From Deltaproteobacteria bacterium (GTDB taxonomy: Bacteria; Myxococcota_A; Polyangia; HGW-17; JAJRWW01): a stretch of 33,814 nt of DNA. The notes under the pieces are model-generated. The model was not told the origin of the DNA. It worked only from the letters and a program-made list of their open reading frames with translations, and searched no databases. Shown here in pieces: positions 1-6,575 of this stretch. A program made the translations under genes and the position numbers. How positions within the stretch are numbered: the stretch's first letter is position 1; the number at the start of each line of letters is the position of its first letter. The stretch is from the NCBI GenBank assembly GCA_029938605.1, contig JAOZUO010000077.1:2249-36062 (forward strand), given 5' to 3'.

Positions 1-77
1 GCGTCACCGCGGGCCCCGTCGGCGTCACCGCGGGCCCCGTCGGCGTCACCGCGGGCCCCGTCGGCGTCACCGCGGGG
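1..77. repeat. 21-bp perfect tandem repeat, 3.6 copies visible
   Basis: The unit GCGTCACCGCGGGCCCCGTCG occurs three times without change at 1-63 and starts a fourth time at 64. It is in frame with the reverse-strand gene and encodes the heptad AVTPTGP. The array continues beyond the window edge, so the full copy number is unknown. Its period is a multiple of three, so copy-number change would alter length but not frame. Confidence 0.9.
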
Positions 78-187
78 GGGTCGGGGGGAGTTGCGGGAGT
101 GGTCGTCGGTGCAGCCCAGGCCGCGGAGGCCGTGGTCATCAACACCAGCGCGGGAAGGAAGCTCAGGATGTTTTTTTGTTTTTTCAT
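1..187 (-). CDS. Secreted Pro/Thr-rich repeat protein, N-terminal part only
   Basis: The gene runs off the left edge of the window, so only about 62 codons are visible. The ATG at 185-187 is preceded by GGAGGG (195-200 region) at good spacing. It opens a clear Sec signal peptide: MKKQKN, then a hydrophobic stretch ending ASAAWA, followed by a Thr/Pro-rich mature start. From about residue 39 the protein is built of a 7-residue repeat, AVTPTGP, encoded by a perfect 21-bp tandem DNA repeat. It lies 14 bp downstream of the probable outer-membrane protein gene (stop at 202) on the same strand, so the two are probably cotranscribed. A Pro-rich linker of an envelope protein (TonB-like or wall-spanning) is a guess; the family is not recognised because the C-terminal part is missing. 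Confidence 0.7.
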   Translation of the reverse strand, partial: MKKQKNILSFLPALVLMTTASAAWAAPTTTPATPPDPPAVTPTGPAVTPTGPAVTPTGPAVT

Positions 188-201
188 GGTAGTTCCCTCC
201 T

Positions 202-1263
202 TTACTTGACGATGTTCGCCTTGACGGTGAGTAGGAGGGTGTTGGTGACCTGCCAATCCTCCTGGATCAGGGGGACCCGCAGCACCGCCAACGCATAGTT
301 CAGCGACAACCACTTCCAGAGCTTGATGCCCACCATCGCCTTGAACTCGATGTTAAACAGATCGGCTCCCGTGAGGTCACCCGTATCGATGGTGGTGTAG
401 AAAGGAAACATCACCTCGGCGTGGAGCCCGTAGGTCACGATCTTATCAAAGGCCACGCCGGTCAAGGCGAGCTGGAGCTCCGCCCCGACCTGCTGATAGT
501 CCCGAAGCTGCTTGAGCTCGAGAACTCCGGCAGTGTCCTTGTTGTCTTTGAGTATGTAGCCCTCCCGGGTCCACACCTCCACGCCGCCTAAGCCGAGCCT
601 GATGTCAACGTTCAGCCACTTCTTTTCGTACGGTTTGACGAGACCGCCCACAAACTGCTTGAACAGCGCCGGAGAAAAGGCGTTTGTCAGTCGGTACGCT
701 TTCTGGGCCTGGGCGAGGTCGTAAAAGTCCGTCGGATCGTCAGGCGTACGGTCAATGGCAGTGTCCTCGGTCAAGACCAGGCTACCGGGCAGCAGCGCCG
801 TGGTCAGCTTCACGCCACCGATGACGCCCAGCATCTTCAAGCTTGGGAAACGATACCGGTAGTAGCTCGCCAGCTCCAGTTTGTCGGCCGACTTGATGAA
901 GGTATCGATGCCGGGGACCTTGGATTGGGTGTGCACCACGTTCAGGGTGGTGATCCAGGCGTGGGCTCGGTACCGGTACTCGAGCCCGCCGTTGAGCACC
1001 AGCCCCAGGGCCATGGAGATACCGTCGGTAACGCCCACCACACCCTGGCTCTGGGAAAAGGCGAAGGTGAAGCCGGCATCCAGCTTGGGAAACCAGCCGT
1101 CCTTTTTCTTTTTCGCCTTCTTCTTCTTCTTCTTTTTCTTCAGAATCTCATCGGGAAGGATCCCGGTGTCGTCGGCCGCCCGCGCCGGGGTCGCGTACAC
1201 GCACAGAAGCGTCAACGCGATCGCCATCGGCAGACCCCGCGGCAACCTAGTTCGGTAACTCAT
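202..1263 (-). CDS. Probable outer-membrane beta-barrel protein with poly-lysine tract
   Basis: The frame is open from 1386, but the ATG at 1261-1263 is the likely start. It has an AGGAGG Shine-Dalgarno just upstream and gives a standard signal peptide (MSYRTRLPRG, hydrophobic core, cleavage near ATPARA-AD). The product is about 353 aa. About 20 residues into the mature protein is a run of eight lysines, one alanine and four lysines, followed by DGWFPKLDAG. The remainder alternates short amphipathic strands (LDAGFTFAFS, LGLVLNGGLEYRYR, LASYYRYRF, LSLNYALAV), and the final strand ends LLLTVKANIVK, as expected for a barrel. The arrangement resembles DUF3078-type proteins, but that is an impression, not a search result. 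It is upstream of the Pro/Thr-rich protein in a probable two-gene operon. The lysine run is unusual in an exported protein. Confidence 0.75.
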   Translation of the reverse strand: MSYRTRLPRGLPMAIALTLLCVYATPARAADDTGILPDEILKKKKKKKKAKKKKDGWFPKLDAGFTFAFSQSQGVVGVTDGISMALGLVLNGGLEYRYRAHAWITTLNVVHTQSKVPGIDTFIKSADKLELASYYRYRFPSLKMLGVIGGVKLTTALLPGSLVLTEDTAIDRTPDDPTDFYDLAQAQKAYRLTNAFSPALFKQFVGGLVKPYEKKWLNVDIRLGLGGVEVWTREGYILKDNKDTAGVLELKQLRDYQQVGAELQLALTGVAFDKIVTYGLHAEVMFPFYTTIDTGDLTGADLFNIEFKAMVGIKLWKWLSLNYALAVLRVPLIQEDWQVTNTLLLTVKANIVK

Positions 1264-1641
1264 TTCAACCGTCCTCCTGCAAAGGTATTGGTAATGTCTC
1301 GTGGAGTAGCGCAGCCTAGTGATGCAGCCGTGCTGCAAACGCCATACCAGTGCGAAACAACAAAATCTACAACTTCGGCAAATCAACCCACGCGGTTCAC
1401 TAAACTAGTACCAAATAATTCACTGGTTACCTCAGGTTAAACACATACGGCACTCGTCCTGACTCCGAGTCCGATCGCCCCTGACGGTGGGTTCCAGGCG
1501 AGGATCACAGGGTTCTGTCTCATGAATGAGACAGAGCTGTCTCATTCATGAGGAGCCCACCTGTCCTGATACAATCCCACTGGATCACCGAGGCCTGTCG
1601 TGCGATACTCTCTCGCTCAACCCAATGCTCGGAGTCAAATG
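1264..1641. other. Divergent intergenic region, AT-richer, with a double palindrome
   Basis: These 378 bp separate the reverse-strand barrel gene from the forward lipoprotein gene. The section around 1385-1440 is clearly AT-richer than the surrounding genes. No convincing sigma-70 pair could be assigned. The main structure is the palindrome cluster at 1515-1552, listed separately. Confidence 0.5.
1515..1552. promoter_or_regulatory. Tandem nested palindromes, candidate double operator
   Basis: CTGTCTCAT-GA-ATGAGACAG (1515-1534) is a perfect palindrome with 9-bp arms. After two bases, a near copy of the same sequence follows, CTGTCTCAT-TC-ATGAG. Read as one unit, 1519-1534 and 1537-1552 form a perfect 16-bp inverted repeat around AG. 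There is no T-run on either side, which argues against an intrinsic terminator. Its place between divergent genes, about 90 bp before the lipoprotein start, suits a dimeric or tetrameric repressor site. The regulator is unknown. Confidence 0.55.
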
Positions 1642-2190
1642 ATGCGCACCTCGATGATCGCTCTGTCGCTGGTTTTTGTATTCGCCCTGGGATGCGGTAG
1701 TAAGAAAAAGGCCCCAAAGGGTGACGCCTGCACCGTTGCCAAAGGCGAGGCCGTCGACAAATGGCAGGCCGCAGTCAAGGCCTGGACCAAGGTCGAAAAG
1801 GGCTGGAGCGACCCCGAGCTCGTCAAGGTCGTGACCAAGGCATTGTACAAAAAGGCCGACGGCCCAATGGCCAGAGCCGCCACTGCCATGGCGCTCAAGG
1901 GCTTCGAGGGCTATCTCGTCTTCAAGAAATCCCACGCCTCCAAGTCCCTGGCGGCCGTGAAGGCAGCGCAGGTCGCCGCCGCGGGCAAAGACCTACGTTT
2001 GGCCCGCAAAAAGGCCATCCGGGCTTTCGGCGTCAGCGGCGACAAGAGCAACATCCGCAGCCGGAAAGACGCCTGGTTCAGCAACCCCAACGTAGTGGCC
2101 GTGGACGAGAGCCAGCGCAAGGCCTACAACCTCGTCACCGAAGGACGCGCACTCTCCAAGAAAGCCGAAGAGACCTGCGCCAAGAAATAA
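1642..2190 (+). CDS. Small lipoprotein of unknown function
   Basis: The frame is open from 1600, but two adjacent ATGs at 1639 and 1642 follow GGAG at 1631-1634. The second gives better spacing and a classic lipoprotein signal, MRTSMIALSLVFVFALGC, with the lipid-attached cysteine at residue 18. The mature part is about 165 aa, Lys/Ala-rich and helical. One cysteine lies near its start (GDACTVAK) and one near its end (EETCAKK), so a disulfide could tie the two ends of a helical bundle. No known domain is recognised. Localisation by lipid anchoring is secure; function is not. A palindrome cluster about 90 bp upstream may regulate it. Confidence 0.75.
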   Translation: MRTSMIALSLVFVFALGCGSKKKAPKGDACTVAKGEAVDKWQAAVKAWTKVEKGWSDPELVKVVTKALYKKADGPMARAATAMALKGFEGYLVFKKSHASKSLAAVKAAQVAAAGKDLRLARKKAIRAFGVSGDKSNIRSRKDAWFSNPNVVAVDESQRKAYNLVTEGRALSKKAEETCAKK

Positions 2191-2214
2191 CGTCTGCCCC
2201 GCTCAGAAATCACT

Positions 2215-2380
2215 TAGTTGCCACCCCAGAAGTGGCTTCGAAGCGAAAGTGTGCCAGGTGCGTCGGGTGTGCACCACCAGATCTGGTGGTTGTACTGGGC
2301 GTACTACCCCAGATCTGGTGGTGTGCAAACGGCGTGCCTGGGGCGCTTGCAGCCGAAGTCCACTTCTGGGGTGGCAACTA
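2215..2380. repeat. Full copy of a 166-bp palindromic repeat element
   Basis: The ends are a perfect 21-bp inverted repeat (2215-2235 and 2360-2380; the arm begins TAGTTGCCACCCCAG). Much of the interior is also imperfectly complementary, so the whole element could fold into one long hairpin. Nested inside is the perfect 18-bp palindrome ACCACCAGATCTGGTGGT. ACTTA occurs on both outer sides (2212-2216 and 2380-2384) as a possible, slightly offset target duplication. The left half recurs at 18819-18910 with 85 of 92 bases identical and no gaps. The right end supplies the stop codon of the zinc-ribbon gene. It may be a MITE or a REP-type element that also ends transcription between two convergent genes. 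Confidence 0.7.
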
Positions 2381-3460
2381 CTTAATCCGCACTCGGTGGG
2401 TGAAGCTCTGACGTCGCCGTTTGAAGGGTGTGAACTGCGCCTTTTTGAATAGCTTCGTGAGGCACTTGCCGGTCTTGCTCTTGCGCTTTTTCCGACCACT
2501 GATCCGCACTCGCTTCACCTTGCCGGTCTTGCCCACCACGGTGATTCGCAGCTTGAAGCGCCCCTTGCGGTCCTTTTTGCAGTCGGCGATCTGGGCGCTC
2601 ACCGTGGCCACCCCCTCCTTGATGTGCTTGCGGCGTAGCTTGCGTGGCCGTTTTTTCGGCTTCTTGGGTTTTTCCGGCTCCATGGTCGGGACCGGCTCCA
2701 TGGCATCCATCGCCACGACCCGCATGGTCGGTGCCATGGCCGGCTCCATGGCATCCATCCCCGCAGCCCGCATGGACGGCGTCTCAGAGGTCATGGCGGC
2801 GCTGGCCTGGGTCTCCGAATCCGTGGCCTCAGCACCGGACGTAGACGTCTTCGTCTTCCCCGCGTACACGAAGTAGACGAGCACCAGGGCGACGACGATG
2901 AGCACGACGAAGACCACCGCCGCGGCGATCAGGATCCCCCCCAGGCCCTTGCGCCCGGCGGAGGCGGGGGCGAATACTGGCGAGGACGTGGGCAGGGCCA
3001 TCGGGCCCGAAGCCTTCGCACGGCCCACGAACTGCACATTGTGCGCGGCTCGCTCCTCCTGCTCGTGATACTGGATGGTGGCGGCGAGCATGCGGATGTC
3101 CAGCAACCCGGAGGCCTCGGGTGGACCGCCACTCTGCCGCGCCGAGCTCTGCGCCCCCATGGCCTGCATCTCCCCCAGCTTGAACAGCACTGACTGCTCT
3201 TTGGGTTTGCCGAGCGCCGGTGTCCCCGGTGTCCCCGGTGTCCCCGACGCCTCCGACGCCTCCGATGCCTCTGGCGCCTCCGGCGGGGCCGGCGGGGCGG
3301 CGTCCATCTCGGGATGCCAAGGCAGGGTCGCCCCCGACGGGAGGGGACCGAGGCTCGTCTCCTCACCACAGGTCGGGCACTTGGTGGCCCCCCCGGACTG
3401 GGTCACCACCTCCTCGGCCACCTCAAATTCATGCGAGCAGTGTGTACAAACAACATTCAT
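2378..3460 (-). CDS. Zinc-ribbon, transmembrane, AgmX/PglI-like C-terminal protein
   Basis: A 360-aa protein. The N-terminus has two CxxC knuckles (C5, C8, C28, C31) in an MJ0042-type zinc ribbon. A low-complexity region with EAS and GTP triplets follows, then one strong transmembrane helix at about 173-199. After a second Met/Pro-rich repeat region (two MDAMEP copies) and a basic Pro/Lys stretch, the last 90 residues look like the AgmX/PglI C-terminal domain related to TonB C-termini: a Cys, a FKLRITVVGKTGKVK strand pair, a second Cys in GKCLTKLFKKAQF, and a closing strand. In myxobacteria such proteins sit in the cytoplasmic membrane with the ribbon inside and the C-terminal domain in the periplasm. 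The tail here is very Lys/Arg-rich. The TAG stop lies inside the end of the 166-bp palindromic element. The start at 3460 is set by GAGGGAATCTTC-ATG. Confidence 0.75.
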   Translation of the reverse strand: MNVVCTHCSHEFEVAEEVVTQSGGATKCPTCGEETSLGPLPSGATLPWHPEMDAAPPAPPEAPEASEASEASGTPGTPGTPALGKPKEQSVLFKLGEMQAMGAQSSARQSGGPPEASGLLDIRMLAATIQYHEQEERAAHNVQFVGRAKASGPMALPTSSPVFAPASAGRKGLGGILIAAAVVFVVLIVVALVLVYFVYAGKTKTSTSGAEATDSETQASAAMTSETPSMRAAGMDAMEPAMAPTMRVVAMDAMEPVPTMEPEKPKKPKKRPRKLRRKHIKEGVATVSAQIADCKKDRKGRFKLRITVVGKTGKVKRVRISGRKKRKSKTGKCLTKLFKKAQFTPFKRRRQSFTHRVRIK

Positions 3461-3501
3461 GAAGATTCCCTCGTACCCCTTGAAGATTCCCTCGTACCCC
3501 T
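3460..3501. repeat. 21-bp perfect tandem duplication over a ribosome-binding site
   Basis: TGAAGATTCCCTCGTACCCCT is present at 3460-3480 and again at 3481-3501. On the reverse strand each copy carries GAGGGAATCTTC, the only plausible Shine-Dalgarno for the zinc-ribbon gene. The leader therefore holds two ribosome-binding sites 21 bp apart, and only the inner one is adjacent to an ATG. Confidence 0.85.
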
Positions 3502-3562
3502 ATTTATCTGCCCCCTCCGGGAGACGGTCAAATTACCGTCGTCAGCGCGCTTGCCGGTGGAA

Positions 3563-4348
3563 CTACGATGACTTCATCCCCACCCGGCGGGCAGGCACCC
3601 CACCCCAGATCTCCCCCGGTCCCACCTTGGTGTTCTTCTGCAGCACCGCACCCGCAGCGATGACCGCGTCGTCGCCGATTTCACACCCCGGGAAGATCAC
3701 GGCCATGAGTCCCACGGTGACCCGATCACCGATGCGCACACGGGCGGCCACGAGCTCGCCGCGCTCCGCAGAGTGGGCCACGAGGGTGACGTCGCCGCCG
3801 ACGATGCTGTCGTGGCCGATCTCGATGAGATTGGAATCACCGATGACGGCGGTGTTGATCTGCACCCGACGCCCGACCTTCATGCCCATGAGTCGGTGAA
3901 ACAGTATGATAAAGGGCGTTACCCGCAGGAAGTTGATGCAGGTGTACCGCACCAGCAGGATCAGGGAGTTGTAGGAAGCCCACTGAAACGCCTTGAAGGA
4001 GTAGTAAGGGTAGCGACCCTGGGGGGTCCCCGGCGCGATGATCCGAAACATGGGGATGACGATGATCACGCCCAGGGCGTACATGAAGTAGGCCAGCAGC
4101 GCGCAAATGCACGCTACCATCACATTCAAAAAGGGGTGCACTCCACCGGCGGTAAGAGCCGCGTGCAGCCACAAGGCTGCATAGACTCCGGGCGTAGCCG
4201 CGACGCCGCCGGCCACCGAGAGCTGCACATAAAGCACCAGAGTCGTGCCGACCTGGATCGGAGTTGCAAAGGTCTTGAGTAGGTTCGCCATCGCTCCAGT
4301 GTACCCGAAGATGGTGTTTCCACGAGCTTCGGGTGCGTTCCAATTCAA
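3563..4348 (-). CDS. Membrane-associated hexapeptide-repeat (LbH) acyltransferase
   Basis: About 261 aa if the TTG at 4348 is used, or 242 aa from the ATG at 4289-4291 (MANLLKTFATP), whose GGAG is only 2 nt away. The start is therefore uncertain. The N-terminal half has two or three hydrophobic segments (around VGTTLVLYVQLSVAGG and VMVACICALLAYFMYALGV). The C-terminal half is a left-handed beta-helix with repeated I/V-G-D turns: AVIGDSN, IEIGHDSIVGGDV, VRIGDRVTVG, CEIGDDAVIAAGAVL, ending IWGGVPARRV, the usual close of this fold. It resembles the acyltransferase-like domain of Pls/PosA-type membrane proteins. A role in transferring an acyl group to an envelope lipid, sugar or peptide is inferred from the family; the substrate is unknown. 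It diverges from the histidine kinase gene. Confidence 0.75.
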   Translation of the reverse strand: MNWNAPEARGNTIFGYTGAMANLLKTFATPIQVGTTLVLYVQLSVAGGVAATPGVYAALWLHAALTAGGVHPFLNVMVACICALLAYFMYALGVIIVIPMFRIIAPGTPQGRYPYYSFKAFQWASYNSLILLVRYTCINFLRVTPFIILFHRLMGMKVGRRVQINTAVIGDSNLIEIGHDSIVGGDVTLVAHSAERGELVAARVRIGDRVTVGLMAVIFPGCEIGDDAVIAAGAVLQKNTKVGPGEIWGGVPARRVGMKSS

Positions 4349-4457
4349 AGCTCTCTAACGAATCGATCCCAAGGGCCGATCTACGCCACTTCACAGAAAC
4401 CTATACTGATCCTTGTATCCAGCGTCGCCGACAGGGATAATCAGTGATTGTCTACCT

Positions 4458-6551
4458 ATGGATCAGCACCGCAAACAGGGCCCCGCGCCCAAGCCTGACC
4501 TCGAGGAACTCAGCCGGCAGTTGGAGTCTCTGAGACAGGAAAACGTCCGGCTGAAGGACCTGACCGTAGCCACCGCTCAGAACCATCCCGAATCCCTGCT
4601 GACGCCCCCGAACATCGACGGCTGGTACCACCTGCTGACCCAGAACATCAACGATGTGATCTGGCTTCGGGACATGAACCTGCGGCTCACCTACATCAGC
4701 CCTTCGATTGAGCGCATCAGCGGGCACACCCAGACGGAATCCTTGCAGCTCCCCATCGAGCAGTGGCTGACCCCCGCCTCCCTGGAGCATACCCTGGAGC
4801 GGTTCCAACAAGCTATGGAGCGAGCGGAGGGTGTCTCTGACCTCCCCACCGAGCCCCCCATCGAGACCGAGATGCTCTGCAAGGACGGCTCCACCTGCTG
4901 GATTGAGAGCCAGGTCACCCTGCTTCGAAATCCAGGCGGGAAACCCGTGGGGCTGTTGGGCGTGACCCGCGACATCACGGAACGACGCCGGATCAGTGAG
5001 GAGCTCAAAGAGCGCAACCGCCTCCTCGAGTCCATCTTCAGCAACCTGCGCCAGATCTTCTTCACCCTCAACGTCAGCCAGATGCGTATTGTGGAGCTCT
5101 CGCCCGCCTGCGAGGAGATCTACGGCGTGACCCCCGAGGCGTTCCACGCCGATCCCATGTGCTGGTTCGCCCCCATCCTCGAGGAGGACCGGGAGCGCGT
5201 GCTCAAGGGCTTCGGCGCCCTGCGCTCGGGGACCGCCGAAGATCGCCTGTCTGAATACCGGATCCGCCGGCCGGACGGGGCGGTTCGTTGGATGCAGTCC
5301 CGCATCCGACGCCGTAACGCGGGGGGAGAGGTCTTCTTCGATGGCTTTATTGCCGATATCACCGAGCGAAAACGACTCGAAGGCCAGCTTCAGCAGTCGC
5401 AAAAGATGGAAGCCATCGGCACCTTGGCCGGCGGCATCGCCCACGACATGAACAACGTTCTGGGCGTAGTGATGGGATTGGGCTCGGTGTTGCAAGCGCA
5501 GGTAGCCGCCGAGAGCCCGCTGCGCAAGCACGTCGATGGCATCCTCTCGGTGTCCCGCCGGGGTCGGGATCTCACCCGCAACCTGCTCGGCTTTGCCCGC
5601 AAGGGCAAGTTCCGCCGCGAGGCGGTGGTGCTCAATCATGTGGTGGAGGAGGTCATCAGCCTGCTGGGACGCACGCTGCCCAAGTCCATCGTCATCCGCA
5701 CCCAACTCGACGGCGCCCTCGATCCGGTGGAGGGGGATCCGGGCCAACTCAACCACGCGCTGATGAACCTGTGTCTCAACGCCTGCGACGCCATGGAGGA
5801 CGACGGTACGCTCACCATAGCCACCCAGAACATCAAGATCAGCGGGGGCGACGGCCACTCGCACGAGCTGGCGACCGAACGCTACGCGCGGCTGCAGCTC
5901 ACGGACACGGGCGCGGGCATGTCGCCCGAAACCGTGAAGCGCGCCTTCGAGCCCTTCTTCTCCACCAAGCCCCGAGGGCGCGGCACCGGGCTCGGACTCT
6001 CCATGGTGTACGGCACGATCACCAACCACGGCGGAAAAGTATTCTTAGACAGCGAGCTCGGGAGAGGTACTACGGTGACGCTGCAGCTTCCCACCATCGC
6101 ACGGGTGGCCGAGACGGTGGCTGTGGTCGATCCCTGGCCGGCCGAAACCACGAACGCCAAGGGCACAATCCTGGTAGTGGACGACGAGGAACCCTTTCGC
6201 TTCGCCATCGAGCAGATGCTCGTTACCCTGGGGTACCATGTCATCGTCGTGGACAGCGGAGGAGCGGCCCTGGAAGTAGTGCGGGAGCTGCCCGACAAGA
6301 TCGGGCTCATCCTGCTGGACCTGCAGATGCCTCACATGGATGGCGAGGAGACCTTCCAGAAGCTCCAGACCATAGGGGGGAACATCCCCGTACTATTGTG
6401 CTCCGGATTCAGCGTGGAGGACAAAACCGAGCAACTTCTCGACGCCGGGGCCTGCGGGTACCTCCAGAAGCCTTTTGAGGTGGACACCCTCTCGGAGCAG
6501 GTCTCCAAGGCTCTGCTCCAGCACAAGCGGCGAATGGAGCACCAGCCGTAA
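4458..6551 (+). CDS. Hybrid sensor histidine kinase (2 PAS, HisKA, HATPase, receiver)
   Basis: About 697 aa from the ATG at 4458; the frame is also open to a TTG at 4413. Numbered from 4458, a short coiled coil (EELSRQLESLRQENVRLKDL) is followed by PAS1 (about 56-175, ending DITERRR) and PAS2 (about 188-303, ending DITERKR). The HisKA H-box is MEAIGTLAGGIAHDMNN with phospho-acceptor H329. The ATPase domain has the N-box NLCLNACDAM, G1 box DTGAGMSPE, F-box FEPFFSTK and G2 box GRGTGLGLSMVYG. The C-terminal receiver has the acidic pair VVDDEE, phosphorylatable D621 in LLDLQMP, and K in LQKPFE. There is no transmembrane segment, so it senses a cytoplasmic signal through the PAS domains. No cognate response regulator gene is adjacent. 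The short convergent gap after it shows no terminator. Confidence 0.93.
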   Translation: MDQHRKQGPAPKPDLEELSRQLESLRQENVRLKDLTVATAQNHPESLLTPPNIDGWYHLLTQNINDVIWLRDMNLRLTYISPSIERISGHTQTESLQLPIEQWLTPASLEHTLERFQQAMERAEGVSDLPTEPPIETEMLCKDGSTCWIESQVTLLRNPGGKPVGLLGVTRDITERRRISEELKERNRLLESIFSNLRQIFFTLNVSQMRIVELSPACEEIYGVTPEAFHADPMCWFAPILEEDRERVLKGFGALRSGTAEDRLSEYRIRRPDGAVRWMQSRIRRRNAGGEVFFDGFIADITERKRLEGQLQQSQKMEAIGTLAGGIAHDMNNVLGVVMGLGSVLQAQVAAESPLRKHVDGILSVSRRGRDLTRNLLGFARKGKFRREAVVLNHVVEEVISLLGRTLPKSIVIRTQLDGALDPVEGDPGQLNHALMNLCLNACDAMEDDGTLTIATQNIKISGGDGHSHELATERYARLQLTDTGAGMSPETVKRAFEPFFSTKPRGRGTGLGLSMVYGTITNHGGKVFLDSELGRGTTVTLQLPTIARVAETVAVVDPWPAETTNAKGTILVVDDEEPFRFAIEQMLVTLGYHVIVVDSGGAALEVVRELPDKIGLILLDLQMPHMDGEETFQKLQTIGGNIPVLLCSGFSVEDKTEQLLDAGACGYLQKPFEVDTLSEQVSKALLQHKRRMEHQP

Positions 6552-6575
6552 CCGGCTCGCAGGGTCTTTTGGGTA

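Noticed and set aside
1519..1552. Intrinsic terminator at the 16-bp inverted repeat
   Set aside because: No T-run on either strand, and it lies upstream of both adjacent genes rather than downstream.
4452..6029. A 525-codon open frame on the reverse strand, opposite the histidine kinase gene
   Set aside because: It is a GC-rich shadow of the kinase: no signal, domain or ribosome-binding site, while the forward frame has all kinase motifs.
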